Source of the DNA: Rhodospirillales bacterium
GTDB lineage: Bacteria > Pseudomonadota > Alphaproteobacteria > Rhodospirillales > Rhodospirillaceae
Assembly: GCA_028278135.1 (NCBI GenBank)
Contig: JANQEW010000029.1
Span: 340,889-404,888 of the forward strand
Length of the DNA: 64,000 bases
Direction: 5' to 3'
Shown: positions 37,916-46,752 of the stretch, piece by piece
How positions within the stretch are numbered: the first letter of the stretch is position 1
Layout: the number at the start of each line of letters is the position of its first letter
Position numbers and translations under genes: made by a program
Notes under the pieces: model-generated
Databases searched by the model: none
Told to the model about the DNA's origin: nothing
Seen by the model: the letters and a program-made list of their open reading frames with translations, nothing else

Positions 37916-39988
37916 ATGGCACAGCGTGTCCTGATCACTCGCCCCGTTGAAAACGCTGCTGCGTTGACTCAGCTATTGCTGGCGCGTGGCTACGATGTGA
38001 TACATGAACCTATGTTTTCTATTCGTTTCCTTAGTCGGACCGTTGATATAGCAGATCTACAGGCTGTCCTTCTGACCAGCGCCAATGGGGCACGTGCACT
38101 AGCCGCAGCGACAGCAGCACGGTCTGTAAAAGTCTTTGCTGTAGGCCATGCTACCGGTCGAGCGTGCCACAAACATGGCTTCAATGATGTGATAATGGCT
38201 GGCGGCACGGTCGCAGATTTGGCTCGTCTCGTCATCACTCGCTTGCGGCCTGAAAACGGCGCTTTACTGCATGTGGCCGGGAGTGTCTCTGCTGGAGACC
38301 TAAGCGGGCAGCTGCGCCAAGCGGGCTTTGTAGTACGTAAGACAATTTTATATGATGCGCATCCGACCACTACTTTAGCAAAGTCACAATTAATTGCCGA
38401 TGGTGCTATCGATGCCGCTTTATTCTATTCTCCACGAAGCGCTGCCATATTCGCTGCTCTTGTGAACCGTGCCGGTGTCGGCCAGGGACTCGCTGCGAGC
38501 TGCGCTTATTGTCTCAGCGAACCGGTCCGATGTCAGCTCTCTGAGTTACCCTGGCGGCTTGTTCGTGTCGCGTCTGCACCAAACCAAGAATCTCTTTTAG
38601 CTGCATTGGATCATGACCAGACGACGACTTTCTTGGACAACACGAGTGGCCTGGCTCCCAAAGCAGGAGAAGAGGAGGACATGACCAGGCATAATGCTCA
38701 GGATGAATCTATGAGCCGTGTCCGGAATGCACAGAGCCCTCCACCCGTAACATCTTTAGAGGCTGATTCTCATTCTCAAAACGGGATTTCTGTTTCAGGT
38801 GGTACAGATCGGACACAGAAAGTCCCAAAAGTCCTAGAGGAGAAATCCTATCGCAATTTGGCCGCTCTTCTTATCGGGGCTATCCTACTGGTTGTTACTA
38901 GCGTATTTGTTGGCTGGATGAGCCAGGCATGGTGGCGTGATTCCGTGCCAGACACTTATGTACCTGTACCCACTACTGTACCCACTACAGGTAACGATTC
39001 TCTTGGAATGGAATTGCAAAGGTCTCTGACTGCTCTCCGTCACGACCTTGATGAGGTGGTTAGCCAATTGGATGAGCAGCGGCAAAGTCATAAGGTTCTG
39101 GAACAGCAGATGCTTTTACAGAAAAATTCTGTTTTCAATTCACGTGATGAAAATACTACTACAATTAGTAATAATAATATTGATATTATATTGAAACGTG
39201 TTGCTAAATTTGAAGCTACCATCACGGAATTAACAAACACGGAGACCAGGCGTCTGGAATCTCTCACTCATCAGACAACCGCCTTGGAATCGCGACTTAA
39301 CAGTGTCGGTACTCGGATAGACACCATCGCCCGTGAACAGGTCAGTGCTGTAAGGCTTGCAGAGATGCATAACCGCCTGACCGCTCTTGAGGAAACGATA
39401 GCAAACCTTAACAGCACTTATAATACTTCTAATACTTCGCCAAAGTGGCTTCTCGCCATCACCCAATTAAGAGATGCAGTAGATCGCGGCACGCCGTTCA
39501 CGGCAGAACTTCATGCGGCTCGGGCTTTGGCAGTGGCAGAGGACGCAGCGATCGTGGATCAAGCCGTCACCGGCTTCATCCCATATGCGGCAACCGGGCT
39601 GCCAACAAATTCGGCTCTTACAACTCGCTTCGAGAAACTGCATAGCACGATCGCCCGTGTCGCCCCTTCCCCAGAAGGGGACAGTTGGCTTGCACGCGTC
39701 TTGCAGCGTCTGCAAGGGGCCATCACCATTCGCCGGACGGACGGAAGCACAGCGGCCGCGGGCGATGAGGATGGGACACTAATAGTCATGGCAAAAGCGA
39801 GCACTGCTCTTAATGCAGGAGATTTTTGGGGAGCAATTCGCGTGATGGAGTCTCTCAGAGGGAAGCCAGCAGAAGTTGCTTCTGGCTGGATGACATTCGC
39901 GCGGGCAAGAGCTGCTGCTGATGAGGCCCTTTCGCGTCTCACCGCTCATGCCCTTGGGCGCACTGCAGCAAGCCCTGTCAAGGAATGA
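37916..39988 (+). CDS. hemD: Fusion of uroporphyrinogen-III synthase and mitofilin/Mic60-like membrane protein
   Basis: Residues 1 to about 235 are HemD, with MAQRVLITRPVENAAALTQL, LLTSANGARALA and FYSPRSAAIFAALV. A polar linker follows. A single membrane segment (LAALLIGAILLVVTSVFVGW) is near residues 314-335. A long coiled-coil part (about 360-500) then leads to a C-terminal domain (WLLAITQLRDAVDRGTPF to the end) of the alphaproteobacterial mitofilin-like COG4223 type. In many alphaproteobacteria these are two adjacent genes; here they share one 690-codon frame. HemD would work on the cytoplasmic face, with the Mic60-like part in the periplasm shaping inner membrane folds. No stop or restart site divides the two parts. 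Confidence 0.88.
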   Translation: MAQRVLITRPVENAAALTQLLLARGYDVIHEPMFSIRFLSRTVDIADLQAVLLTSANGARALAAATAARSVKVFAVGHATGRACHKHGFNDVIMAGGTVADLARLVITRLRPENGALLHVAGSVSAGDLSGQLRQAGFVVRKTILYDAHPTTTLAKSQLIADGAIDAALFYSPRSAAIFAALVNRAGVGQGLAASCAYCLSEPVRCQLSELPWRLVRVASAPNQESLLAALDHDQTTTFLDNTSGLAPKAGEEEDMTRHNAQDESMSRVRNAQSPPPVTSLEADSHSQNGISVSGGTDRTQKVPKVLEEKSYRNLAALLIGAILLVVTSVFVGWMSQAWWRDSVPDTYVPVPTTVPTTGNDSLGMELQRSLTALRHDLDEVVSQLDEQRQSHKVLEQQMLLQKNSVFNSRDENTTTISNNNIDIILKRVAKFEATITELTNTETRRLESLTHQTTALESRLNSVGTRIDTIAREQVSAVRLAEMHNRLTALEETIANLNSTYNTSNTSPKWLLAITQLRDAVDRGTPFTAELHAARALAVAEDAAIVDQAVTGFIPYAATGLPTNSALTTRFEKLHSTIARVAPSPEGDSWLARVLQRLQGAITIRRTDGSTAAAGDEDGTLIVMAKASTALNAGDFWGAIRVMESLRGKPAEVASGWMTFARARAAADEALSRLTAHALGRTAASPVKE

Positions 39989-39992
39989 AACA

Positions 39993-41369
39993 ATGGTCAG
40001 GATCATCATATATGCCATTGGGGTTATGATTCTGGTCAAAACTTTTGTTTGGATAGCGGATCGTCCCGGTACAGTCATTTTAGAATGGCAGGGTTGGCGC
40101 CTAGATACAACTGTTCCTATAATGATGTCATTTATGCTAATCTTTGTAATTATTTCAATGTTATTTCTACGTTTTTTAAGATTATTACACGCCTTACCAC
40201 ATCTTATACAAAATAGATGGAATCAATATCGCCGTAGCAGGGGTTACGCTGCATTGAATGCTGGATTTGCTGCTGTTGCAGCAGGTGATGCGATAAATGC
40301 AACTAAAATGGCTAATGAAGCTGGCGGTCGTCTAACAGGTTCTCACACAATTCTCGTATTGCAGGCGCAAGCCGCAGAATTGGCCGGGGATGAAACAGCA
40401 GCGCGTAGATATTATGATTTGTTACGCGCCAGTCCAACCACTGAATTAATTGGTCTCAAAGGATTAATTGCAGCTGCCTATCGTGCCGGCGACCCCAGCA
40501 AAGTCCTGGATTTAGCCAGGCGGGCCGTAGCAGTCCAGCCAGTAAACTGGGCTGTGCAAACCCTCTTTGATGCGCTTGTACGCGAACGTCTCTGGGCTGA
40601 AGCGGCTCGGACGCTTGTAAAACACATGGACAAGGCCTTCAAACCAGCAGATAAGGCTAGGCGGTATCAGGTTGTGCTGGATACGCAGCGGGCTCTCGAG
40701 GCGACTGAACCTCGCGAGGCCCTGCGTCTTGCAGGTCGAGCCTTGGGCAGAGACGCTGGTATGGTGCCGGCTGCTCTTCTGGCAGCGCGACTGTATATCA
40801 GATCAGGCAGGGCCCGGAAGGCTGCGCGTCTGATTGAATCAGCTTGGTGTCGTACATTGCATCCTGGGTTAATACAGACCTATTTTGACATATGGCCCAG
40901 TGACGATGCTCAAAGAAGAATGCAACGTGCAGAACGACTTGTTGCTGTGACTCACAATCCTGAGCATATGGAAAACAAATTATTGTTAGCAGATGCGGCT
41001 CTAGAAGTTCAACGGTGGGATAAGGCACGCAGCCATCTTATGTCGCTACTCTCTGCAAAAGTGCTCTCACAGCGGGTGGCTTTGCTCATGGCCCGTCTAG
41101 AGCAATGGGAGAATCACAATACTGCCGCCGCCGAAGAATGGCTGCAACAAGCCAGCACGGCACCGGCGGATACTACGGGATGGCACTGTAGAATTTGCGG
41201 TACAGCCGCAGCACAATGGAATGCTTGTTGTGCTCACTGTGGGAATTTTGATTCCCTGGCGTGGATCAATGAATCAGCGCAAGAAAGAGCGGATCTACAA
41301 GAAGTTTCTTTAAGCAGAAAAAATGATATAAAAAGTGCGCAAAGTGCGCCAAGGCTTGGAACAGCGTGA
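39993..41369 (+). CDS. hemY: HemY-like membrane protein with TPR repeats
   Basis: The N-terminus has two membrane segments (IIIYAIGVMILVKTFVWIA and IMMSFMLIFVIISMLFL) and the HemY_N domain GTVILEWQGWRLDTTV. TPR-like helices follow (GYAALNAGFAAVAAGDAI, AARRYYDLLRASPTTELIGL). The C-terminal part has four cysteines in CRICGTAAAQWNACCAHCG, a zinc-ribbon-like element typical of the alphaproteobacterial form. The start at 39993 has AAGGA upstream and lies four bases after the hemD stop. The precise role in heme synthesis is not known. In alphaproteobacteria it is the standard neighbour of the Mic60-like gene. Confidence 0.9.
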   Translation: MVRIIIYAIGVMILVKTFVWIADRPGTVILEWQGWRLDTTVPIMMSFMLIFVIISMLFLRFLRLLHALPHLIQNRWNQYRRSRGYAALNAGFAAVAAGDAINATKMANEAGGRLTGSHTILVLQAQAAELAGDETAARRYYDLLRASPTTELIGLKGLIAAAYRAGDPSKVLDLARRAVAVQPVNWAVQTLFDALVRERLWAEAARTLVKHMDKAFKPADKARRYQVVLDTQRALEATEPREALRLAGRALGRDAGMVPAALLAARLYIRSGRARKAARLIESAWCRTLHPGLIQTYFDIWPSDDAQRRMQRAERLVAVTHNPEHMENKLLLADAALEVQRWDKARSHLMSLLSAKVLSQRVALLMARLEQWENHNTAAAEEWLQQASTAPADTTGWHCRICGTAAAQWNACCAHCGNFDSLAWINESAQERADLQEVSLSRKNDIKSAQSAPRLGTA

Positions 41370-41736
41370 ACATGGCCGAGCCATTTCATCACTACAAAAA
41401 GACAGATAGGCCGTGCAATCAGATCTCGACAGCATGCATGTGCAAGAGAAGACCACCACCTATACGTACGGCGCACGGAGACGACCTCCCACCATCCCAC
41501 CAATCTTTACTGCTGACCAAACCTCTGGGGTCAGTCCTCTGGTTGAGGAGAGGACCGCAGAACTTTTTCCAGTGGAGAGGCACGCTACCCCCTTGTAGCG
41601 TAGCTTGTTTGTATTAGGAAAACGCCTTTCTCTCGCAGAAGAGAAAACAGGCGTTCACGTGACACTGAATGAGTGGGGGCAAATGAGGTAGGTGTAGAGG
41701 TCTAGCGGACGCCTTCTGGCCTTATTGTGGGGGGGT
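41370..41736. other. 367-base convergent spacer between hemY and cimA
   Basis: No gene is supported. A terminator-like hairpin sits at 41582-41601, and a weaker one (gtcctct/agaggac) at 41534-41555. Confidence 0.55.
41582..41616 (+). terminator. Candidate intrinsic terminator of the hem operon
   Basis: The stem acgctac pairs perfectly with gtagcgt across a six-base loop (cccctt). A T-rich tail (agcttgtttgtatt) follows. It lies about 210 bases after the hemY stop, between convergent genes, and may serve both sides. Confidence 0.45.
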
Positions 41737-43398
41737 CTATGGTGTTGACTTGACTCCGTATCTCCCTGCCGTTCGCGATGACCTTGTAGCGGGATTGCAC
41801 AGCAGCTTGTATGTGAGAGAATCGTTAAGAGCGTTGTATGAGGCTTCGATCACATTCGTAGAGACTCCCACTGTATTCCAACGATTCCCATAGGAATCGC
41901 CGCTTTCAATGATCACCCGTGTCACCGCCGCCGTGGCAGCTTCGGGTGTCAGAATACGGACCTTATAGTCTACGAGTTTCAGGTCGTCTATCTGCGGATA
42001 GAGAGGAGCCAAGGCTTTCCGCAAGGCAGAGTCGAGAGCATGCACCGGACCGTTTCCCTCAGCCACCGTCATGACAACGATGCCACCGATGACAGCCTTA
42101 ATAGTCGCCTCGGTAATAGTCTCGATCCCATTATTTTCCGTTGTACGACACTCATCTATAACTCTAAAAAATTGTATGTGAAAAAAGTCTTGCACCTCCT
42201 CTAACGCTCGCCGCGCTAGCAACTCAAAACTCGCATCCGCTCCATCATAAGTATATCCTTGATATTCTCTTCTCTTAACTTCTTCTATCAATTGTCCGAC
42301 TCTGACGTCGTTGTGATCAAATGTCAGCCCAATCCTACGGAAACGGGCCAGAACGCTGGCTCTTCCGGCCTGGTTCGACACCAAAATTTGACGACGATTG
42401 CCTACTTGTTCCGGCATGATGTGTTCATAGCAGCGGGGATCCTTCTCCACAGCAGAGGCATGGAGCCCACCTTTGTGCGCAAAAGCAGCTTCGCCAACAT
42501 AGGGGGCATTGCGGCGCGGCGCTTGATTCAATCTTTCATCGAGGGCTCGCGACACATATACTAAACGAGCTAGATTAGTAGTGCTCACACTGGTTTGATA
42601 GCCCATTTTCAGAATGAGGTTGGGGATGATTGAGGTCAAATTGGCATTACCACACCGCTCGCCTAGACCATTCAATGTACCCTGTACCTGACAAACGCCA
42701 GCGCGAATCGCAGCTAGAGAATTGGCGACAGCATTATCGGTATCATTGTGGCAATGAATGCCTAGATGACTACCTGGTACATGCATCACAGCCTGTGATA
42801 CGATCGCCTCAATATCGAATGGCAAACTCCCCCCATTAGTATCACACAACACCACCCAGCGCGCCCCCGCCCCATACGCTGTGCGAAGGCAGGCGACGGC
42901 GTAATCCGGGTTGGCGCGGAAGCCATCGAAGAAATGTTCAGCATCAAACATAACCTCATCAACAAAAGCCCCGGCATGAGAGATACTCTCGTGAATCATA
43001 CGCAGATTCTCGTTCAGATCCACACCAAGTGCTACTTTTACTTGAAAATCCCAAGTTTTACCAACAATAGTAACAACCTTTGCTCCACTACATAGCAAAA
43101 GAGCGAGTCCTGGATCTTCTCCGGCGCTGTGACAGCTCCGCCGTGTCATCCCAAAGGCAACAAGCCGGGCTCTGGTGAGAGCAAGAGAGGAGTCTGTGTG
43201 ATGAAAAAAGGCATCATCAGTAAGATTAGCGCCTGGCCAGCCGCCTTCTACGTAATCAACACCAAGGGAGTCTAATTCCCGGGCCAAAGCGACCTTGTCA
43301 GCAACCGTGAAATCAACACCTTGCGTTTGGGCTCCGTCACGGAGAGTGCAATCATATAGGAAGATATGACCGTTGCTCAAAAACCACCTTTTTCCCAT
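41737..43398 (-). CDS. cimA: (R)-citramalate synthase
   Basis: CimA condenses pyruvate with acetyl-CoA, giving the threonine-independent route to 2-oxobutyrate and isoleucine. The HMGL-like barrel has FLYDCTLRDGAQTQGVDF, with the metal-binding histidine pair in LGIHCHNDTDNAVANSLAA. GTLNGLGERCGNANL and FAHKGGLHASAVEKD are typical of the CimA/LeuA family, and the WDFQVKVAL part points to CimA type 2. The C-terminal regulatory LeuA dimer domain is present (LVDYKVRIL, SGDSYGNRWNTVGVS). Length (553) is usual. The ATG at 43398 is not preceded by a good ribosome binding site. Confidence 0.93.
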   Translation of the reverse strand: MGKRWFLSNGHIFLYDCTLRDGAQTQGVDFTVADKVALARELDSLGVDYVEGGWPGANLTDDAFFHHTDSSLALTRARLVAFGMTRRSCHSAGEDPGLALLLCSGAKVVTIVGKTWDFQVKVALGVDLNENLRMIHESISHAGAFVDEVMFDAEHFFDGFRANPDYAVACLRTAYGAGARWVVLCDTNGGSLPFDIEAIVSQAVMHVPGSHLGIHCHNDTDNAVANSLAAIRAGVCQVQGTLNGLGERCGNANLTSIIPNLILKMGYQTSVSTTNLARLVYVSRALDERLNQAPRRNAPYVGEAAFAHKGGLHASAVEKDPRCYEHIMPEQVGNRRQILVSNQAGRASVLARFRRIGLTFDHNDVRVGQLIEEVKRREYQGYTYDGADASFELLARRALEEVQDFFHIQFFRVIDECRTTENNGIETITEATIKAVIGGIVVMTVAEGNGPVHALDSALRKALAPLYPQIDDLKLVDYKVRILTPEAATAAVTRVIIESGDSYGNRWNTVGVSTNVIEASYNALNDSLTYKLLCNPATRSSRTAGRYGVKSTP

Positions 43399-43633
43399 GG
43401 AAGAAAGGCGTGGCTCACGCCAACTGTTCCTGTGAAAACGAATCCACCCCTTTTCCTCTGGTCATCACTAGCAGCTGTGACAAAGTCAATGAGCGTATCT
43501 AGTCTAGGGTGACACACACAAGCCATGCCACGCCACCGCACGTGCACTCTATATATCACTTCTTCCTTCCACATGATACAGTGAGTCATTCACGCTACAC
43601 ATTGCAGCGCGATCCATAAGCCGGAAGAGTTTC

Positions 43634-46459
43634 ATGCTTGAGCCTATTCCCAGGCAACATGAGATCCTCAACAGCAATCTCATCAACAGCCGCCTGGATG
43701 CTATCACACGGACACAGCCAAAGCACAAGCAATGGCTCATGGTGCTTGCATTACTGAAAGAAAGTGTATGCAACGGTTGGCTAGTTGTCCGCCGTCGATT
43801 CGAGGAAGAAGGGGCTTCAGGCACTGACGTTGTCAGAGCGAATACCTACCTCATGGACCAACTGATCTGTATTATTCACAAATTTTCTGTCACACAGATA
43901 CTCCAGTCTGATGTACGGGATCCTGGTGATCAGTTAGGCCTGGCGGCGGTTGGAGGCTATGGTCGTAAAGAACTTTCTCCATTTTCTGATCTTGATCTTC
44001 TGTTTATCCTATCCTGCAAAAGGGCGCCGTATTGCAAGCGCGTGGTAGAATCTCTCCTCTATATGTTGTGGGATCTCGGACTAAAAGTCGGACACGCCAC
44101 GCGCACTGTCGACGAATGCATCTGGCAGGCTAAAGCTGATACCACTATTCGGACCGCAATGCTGGAGGCGCGTTGGTTATGGGGGAAACAGAGTCTCTAT
44201 AAGAGATTCAGACGTCGCTTTCAGGATGAAATCGTTACAGTATCCGGTGTTGAATTTGTCGAGAAAAAGTTGGCTGAACGCGATGCGCGCCATGAGCGGC
44301 TGGGGGACGCCCGTTACGTACTCGAGCCCAATGTTAAAGAAGGCAAGGGGGGATTGAGAGATCTACACACACTCTTTTGGATTGTGCGTTACCTCTATGG
44401 CGTTTCCGATATGGGTCAGTTGGTGCAGCGTGGCGTGCTGATCCCGAGTGTTGCAGTACGCTTTGCCAAGGCCCAGAACTTCCTGTGGACTGTCCGTTGT
44501 CATCTGCACTATCTGACGGGCAGAGCGGAGGATCGCTTAACATTTGACGTACAGCAGAGCATTGGTCAGCGCATGGGTTATACTGATCATGCCGGCACTC
44601 GTGGCGTAGAACGCTTTATGAAACATTACTTTCTGATCGCCAAGGATGTTGGTAACCTGACACGTCTTCTCTGTGCGGTCTTAGAAGAAAGACATAAACG
44701 CAAGCCAAAACTGTCCTTTCCAGCTCTTACCTGCCAACGTCGGGCCGTTGAAGGTTTCGCCCAAGAAGGGGAGCGCCTAACGATTACTCCTGATGTCGTA
44801 CTTCACGAGCCGCTCCGCTTGCTCAAAATTTTCCAAGTGTCCCATCAGCATGACATGGATATCCATCCGAAGGCTCTGCGCCTGATTACAGAGAATCCAA
44901 CGGCCATCGTGAAACTGCGTGAAGATCCTGTTGCCAATAGTTTGTTCCTTGAGATCTTGACTGATCGCAAAAACCCTGTGGCCACACTACGGCTTATGAA
45001 CGAATCAAGTTTCTTTGGTCGTTTCATCCCGGATTTTGGCCGAGTCGTTGCACAAATGCAATACGACATGTACCATGTTTACACAACAGACGAACACACC
45101 ATCCGAGCCATTGGAGTACTGCATGACGTAGAGGAAGGACGGCTGGCAGCGGAGCTACCACTGAGTACACAGCTTATCCAGCAGATTCATTCGCGGCGGG
45201 CCCTGTATGTGGCTGTGTTGCTACACGATATCGCGAAGGGCCGTGGTGGTGATCATTCTGAACTTGGTGTTCGTGTAGCGTGGAAACTATGCACGCGTTT
45301 TGGTCTTAGTCCTGAGGAGAGCGAGACCGTGAGTTGGTTAGTTCTCAACCATCTCCACATGAGTCGAACAGCATTCAAACGTGATCTTGACGATCCCAAA
45401 ACTGTTGAAGACTTTGTTCAGGTCGTCCAGTCGCCCGAGCGGTTACGATTGCTGCTCCTTCTCACTTGCTGTGATATTCGTGCTGTAGGGCCGACGGCCT
45501 GGAATGGTTGGAAGGGAGCACTTTTGCGGGATTTGTACTATCGCGCCGCAGAGGCCATGGCAGGCGCATCGGCTGTTCCCTCGCGTGATTGTCGTGTTGA
45601 AAAAGCAATGAATATTTTACGCCTTGCTCTCTCTGACTGGCCATCCACCTTAGTCAAAGCGCATCTAGCACGGGCATATCCTTCTTATTGGTTGAGCTTT
45701 ACTGCTGAAGCGCATGTACGTCATGCGCATCTGATTCGTGCGGCGGAAGCAAGCGGCCGCCTCTTGACCTTTGACTCCCGTCAGGATTCATCCCGAGCAG
45801 GGACAGAATTAGTGATCTATACAAGCGACCATCCGGGTCTTTTTTCACAGATGGCTGGGGCCATTGCTCTCGCTGGTGAGTCTATCGTCGATGCCAGGGT
45901 TGTAACCTTGGCTAATGGGATGGCCCTTGATACCTTCTGGATACAGGAACAACAGGGCGTAGATGAGGATGAAAGGAGTATACGTCTGAAGAAAATTTCA
46001 GCCACTGTTGATAATGTTATCAATGGAAAAGTGCATTTAGAAAGAGAATTTAGGAAGAACAACAAAAATATGTTCAATCGCACACATGTTTTTAAAGTGC
46101 CGCCGCGATGCATCATAGATAATACCGCATCGCAAACGCATACTGTCATAGAAATCAATGGTCGCGATCATCCAGGATTTTTGTTCAACGTCACCTCAAC
46201 ATTCACAGAGCTGGGATTGCAGATCTCTTCTGCACAAATTGCTACCTATGGTGAAAGAGTTGTGGATGTTTTCTATGTGAAGAATATTTTTGGCATGAAG
46301 ATTACACACGAAGCCAAGGTGCAACAGGTGCGACGGCGTGTACTTGAGGTTTTAGGTGATCTGAATGCTCCGCAGGAGTCTTTGTATTCTGTCTTACCTT
46401 CTTTGCGTGTTCATAAAAAAAATATACGTGCTGCTGGTCGTAAGTCTTCAGTTGAGTAA
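43634..46459 (+). CDS. glnD: PII uridylyltransferase / uridylyl-removing enzyme
   Basis: GlnD senses glutamine and modifies PII proteins. The nucleotidyltransferase motif AAVGGYGRKELSPFSDLDL is at about residues 97-115. The glutamine-synthetase adenylyltransferase-like helical part follows, with VLEPNVKEGKGGLRDLHTL. The HD domain is at about 530 (LLHDIAKGRGGDHSELG), and two ACT domains start near 724 (TSDHPGLFSQMAGAIALAG) and 837 (GRDHPGFLFNVTSTF). All parts are present at full length (941). Its retention suggests working nitrogen control in an otherwise decaying genome. Confidence 0.95.
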   Translation: MLEPIPRQHEILNSNLINSRLDAITRTQPKHKQWLMVLALLKESVCNGWLVVRRRFEEEGASGTDVVRANTYLMDQLICIIHKFSVTQILQSDVRDPGDQLGLAAVGGYGRKELSPFSDLDLLFILSCKRAPYCKRVVESLLYMLWDLGLKVGHATRTVDECIWQAKADTTIRTAMLEARWLWGKQSLYKRFRRRFQDEIVTVSGVEFVEKKLAERDARHERLGDARYVLEPNVKEGKGGLRDLHTLFWIVRYLYGVSDMGQLVQRGVLIPSVAVRFAKAQNFLWTVRCHLHYLTGRAEDRLTFDVQQSIGQRMGYTDHAGTRGVERFMKHYFLIAKDVGNLTRLLCAVLEERHKRKPKLSFPALTCQRRAVEGFAQEGERLTITPDVVLHEPLRLLKIFQVSHQHDMDIHPKALRLITENPTAIVKLREDPVANSLFLEILTDRKNPVATLRLMNESSFFGRFIPDFGRVVAQMQYDMYHVYTTDEHTIRAIGVLHDVEEGRLAAELPLSTQLIQQIHSRRALYVAVLLHDIAKGRGGDHSELGVRVAWKLCTRFGLSPEESETVSWLVLNHLHMSRTAFKRDLDDPKTVEDFVQVVQSPERLRLLLLLTCCDIRAVGPTAWNGWKGALLRDLYYRAAEAMAGASAVPSRDCRVEKAMNILRLALSDWPSTLVKAHLARAYPSYWLSFTAEAHVRHAHLIRAAEASGRLLTFDSRQDSSRAGTELVIYTSDHPGLFSQMAGAIALAGESIVDARVVTLANGMALDTFWIQEQQGVDEDERSIRLKKISATVDNVINGKVHLEREFRKNNKNMFNRTHVFKVPPRCIIDNTASQTHTVIEINGRDHPGFLFNVTSTFTELGLQISSAQIATYGERVVDVFYVKNIFGMKITHEAKVQQVRRRVLEVLGDLNAPQESLYSVLPSLRVHKKNIRAAGRKSSVE

Positions 46460-46752
46460 TAGAAAAAAGTCCTCTCTGTCATGGCTGGTACAAGCGGTCC
46501 ATTCATCACGGGGGCTTTTTGTACGTACTCTAACGACAACGCGTTTCTCTTAACAGTGTTTTTGTTCTAAAAAAAAGTTTGCTAAAAAGCAGAAGTGATT
46601 TCTGCGTGCATTTGCACGATCTCTCTTTCACAAGGCTGTGCACGGGGGGCATGTTCCATATCGGTGGGAAGCCCTCCATGCTCATGACTCCGACCTAGAA
46701 TCTTTCTTGGTGATGATTTGATCACAATGCCAATATGTGGAAAGACATTGCT
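46460..46752. other. 293-base spacer before surA
   Basis: I see no gene here. In many relatives lptD precedes surA; no lptD remnant could be recognised in this short spacer. Confidence 0.45.
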
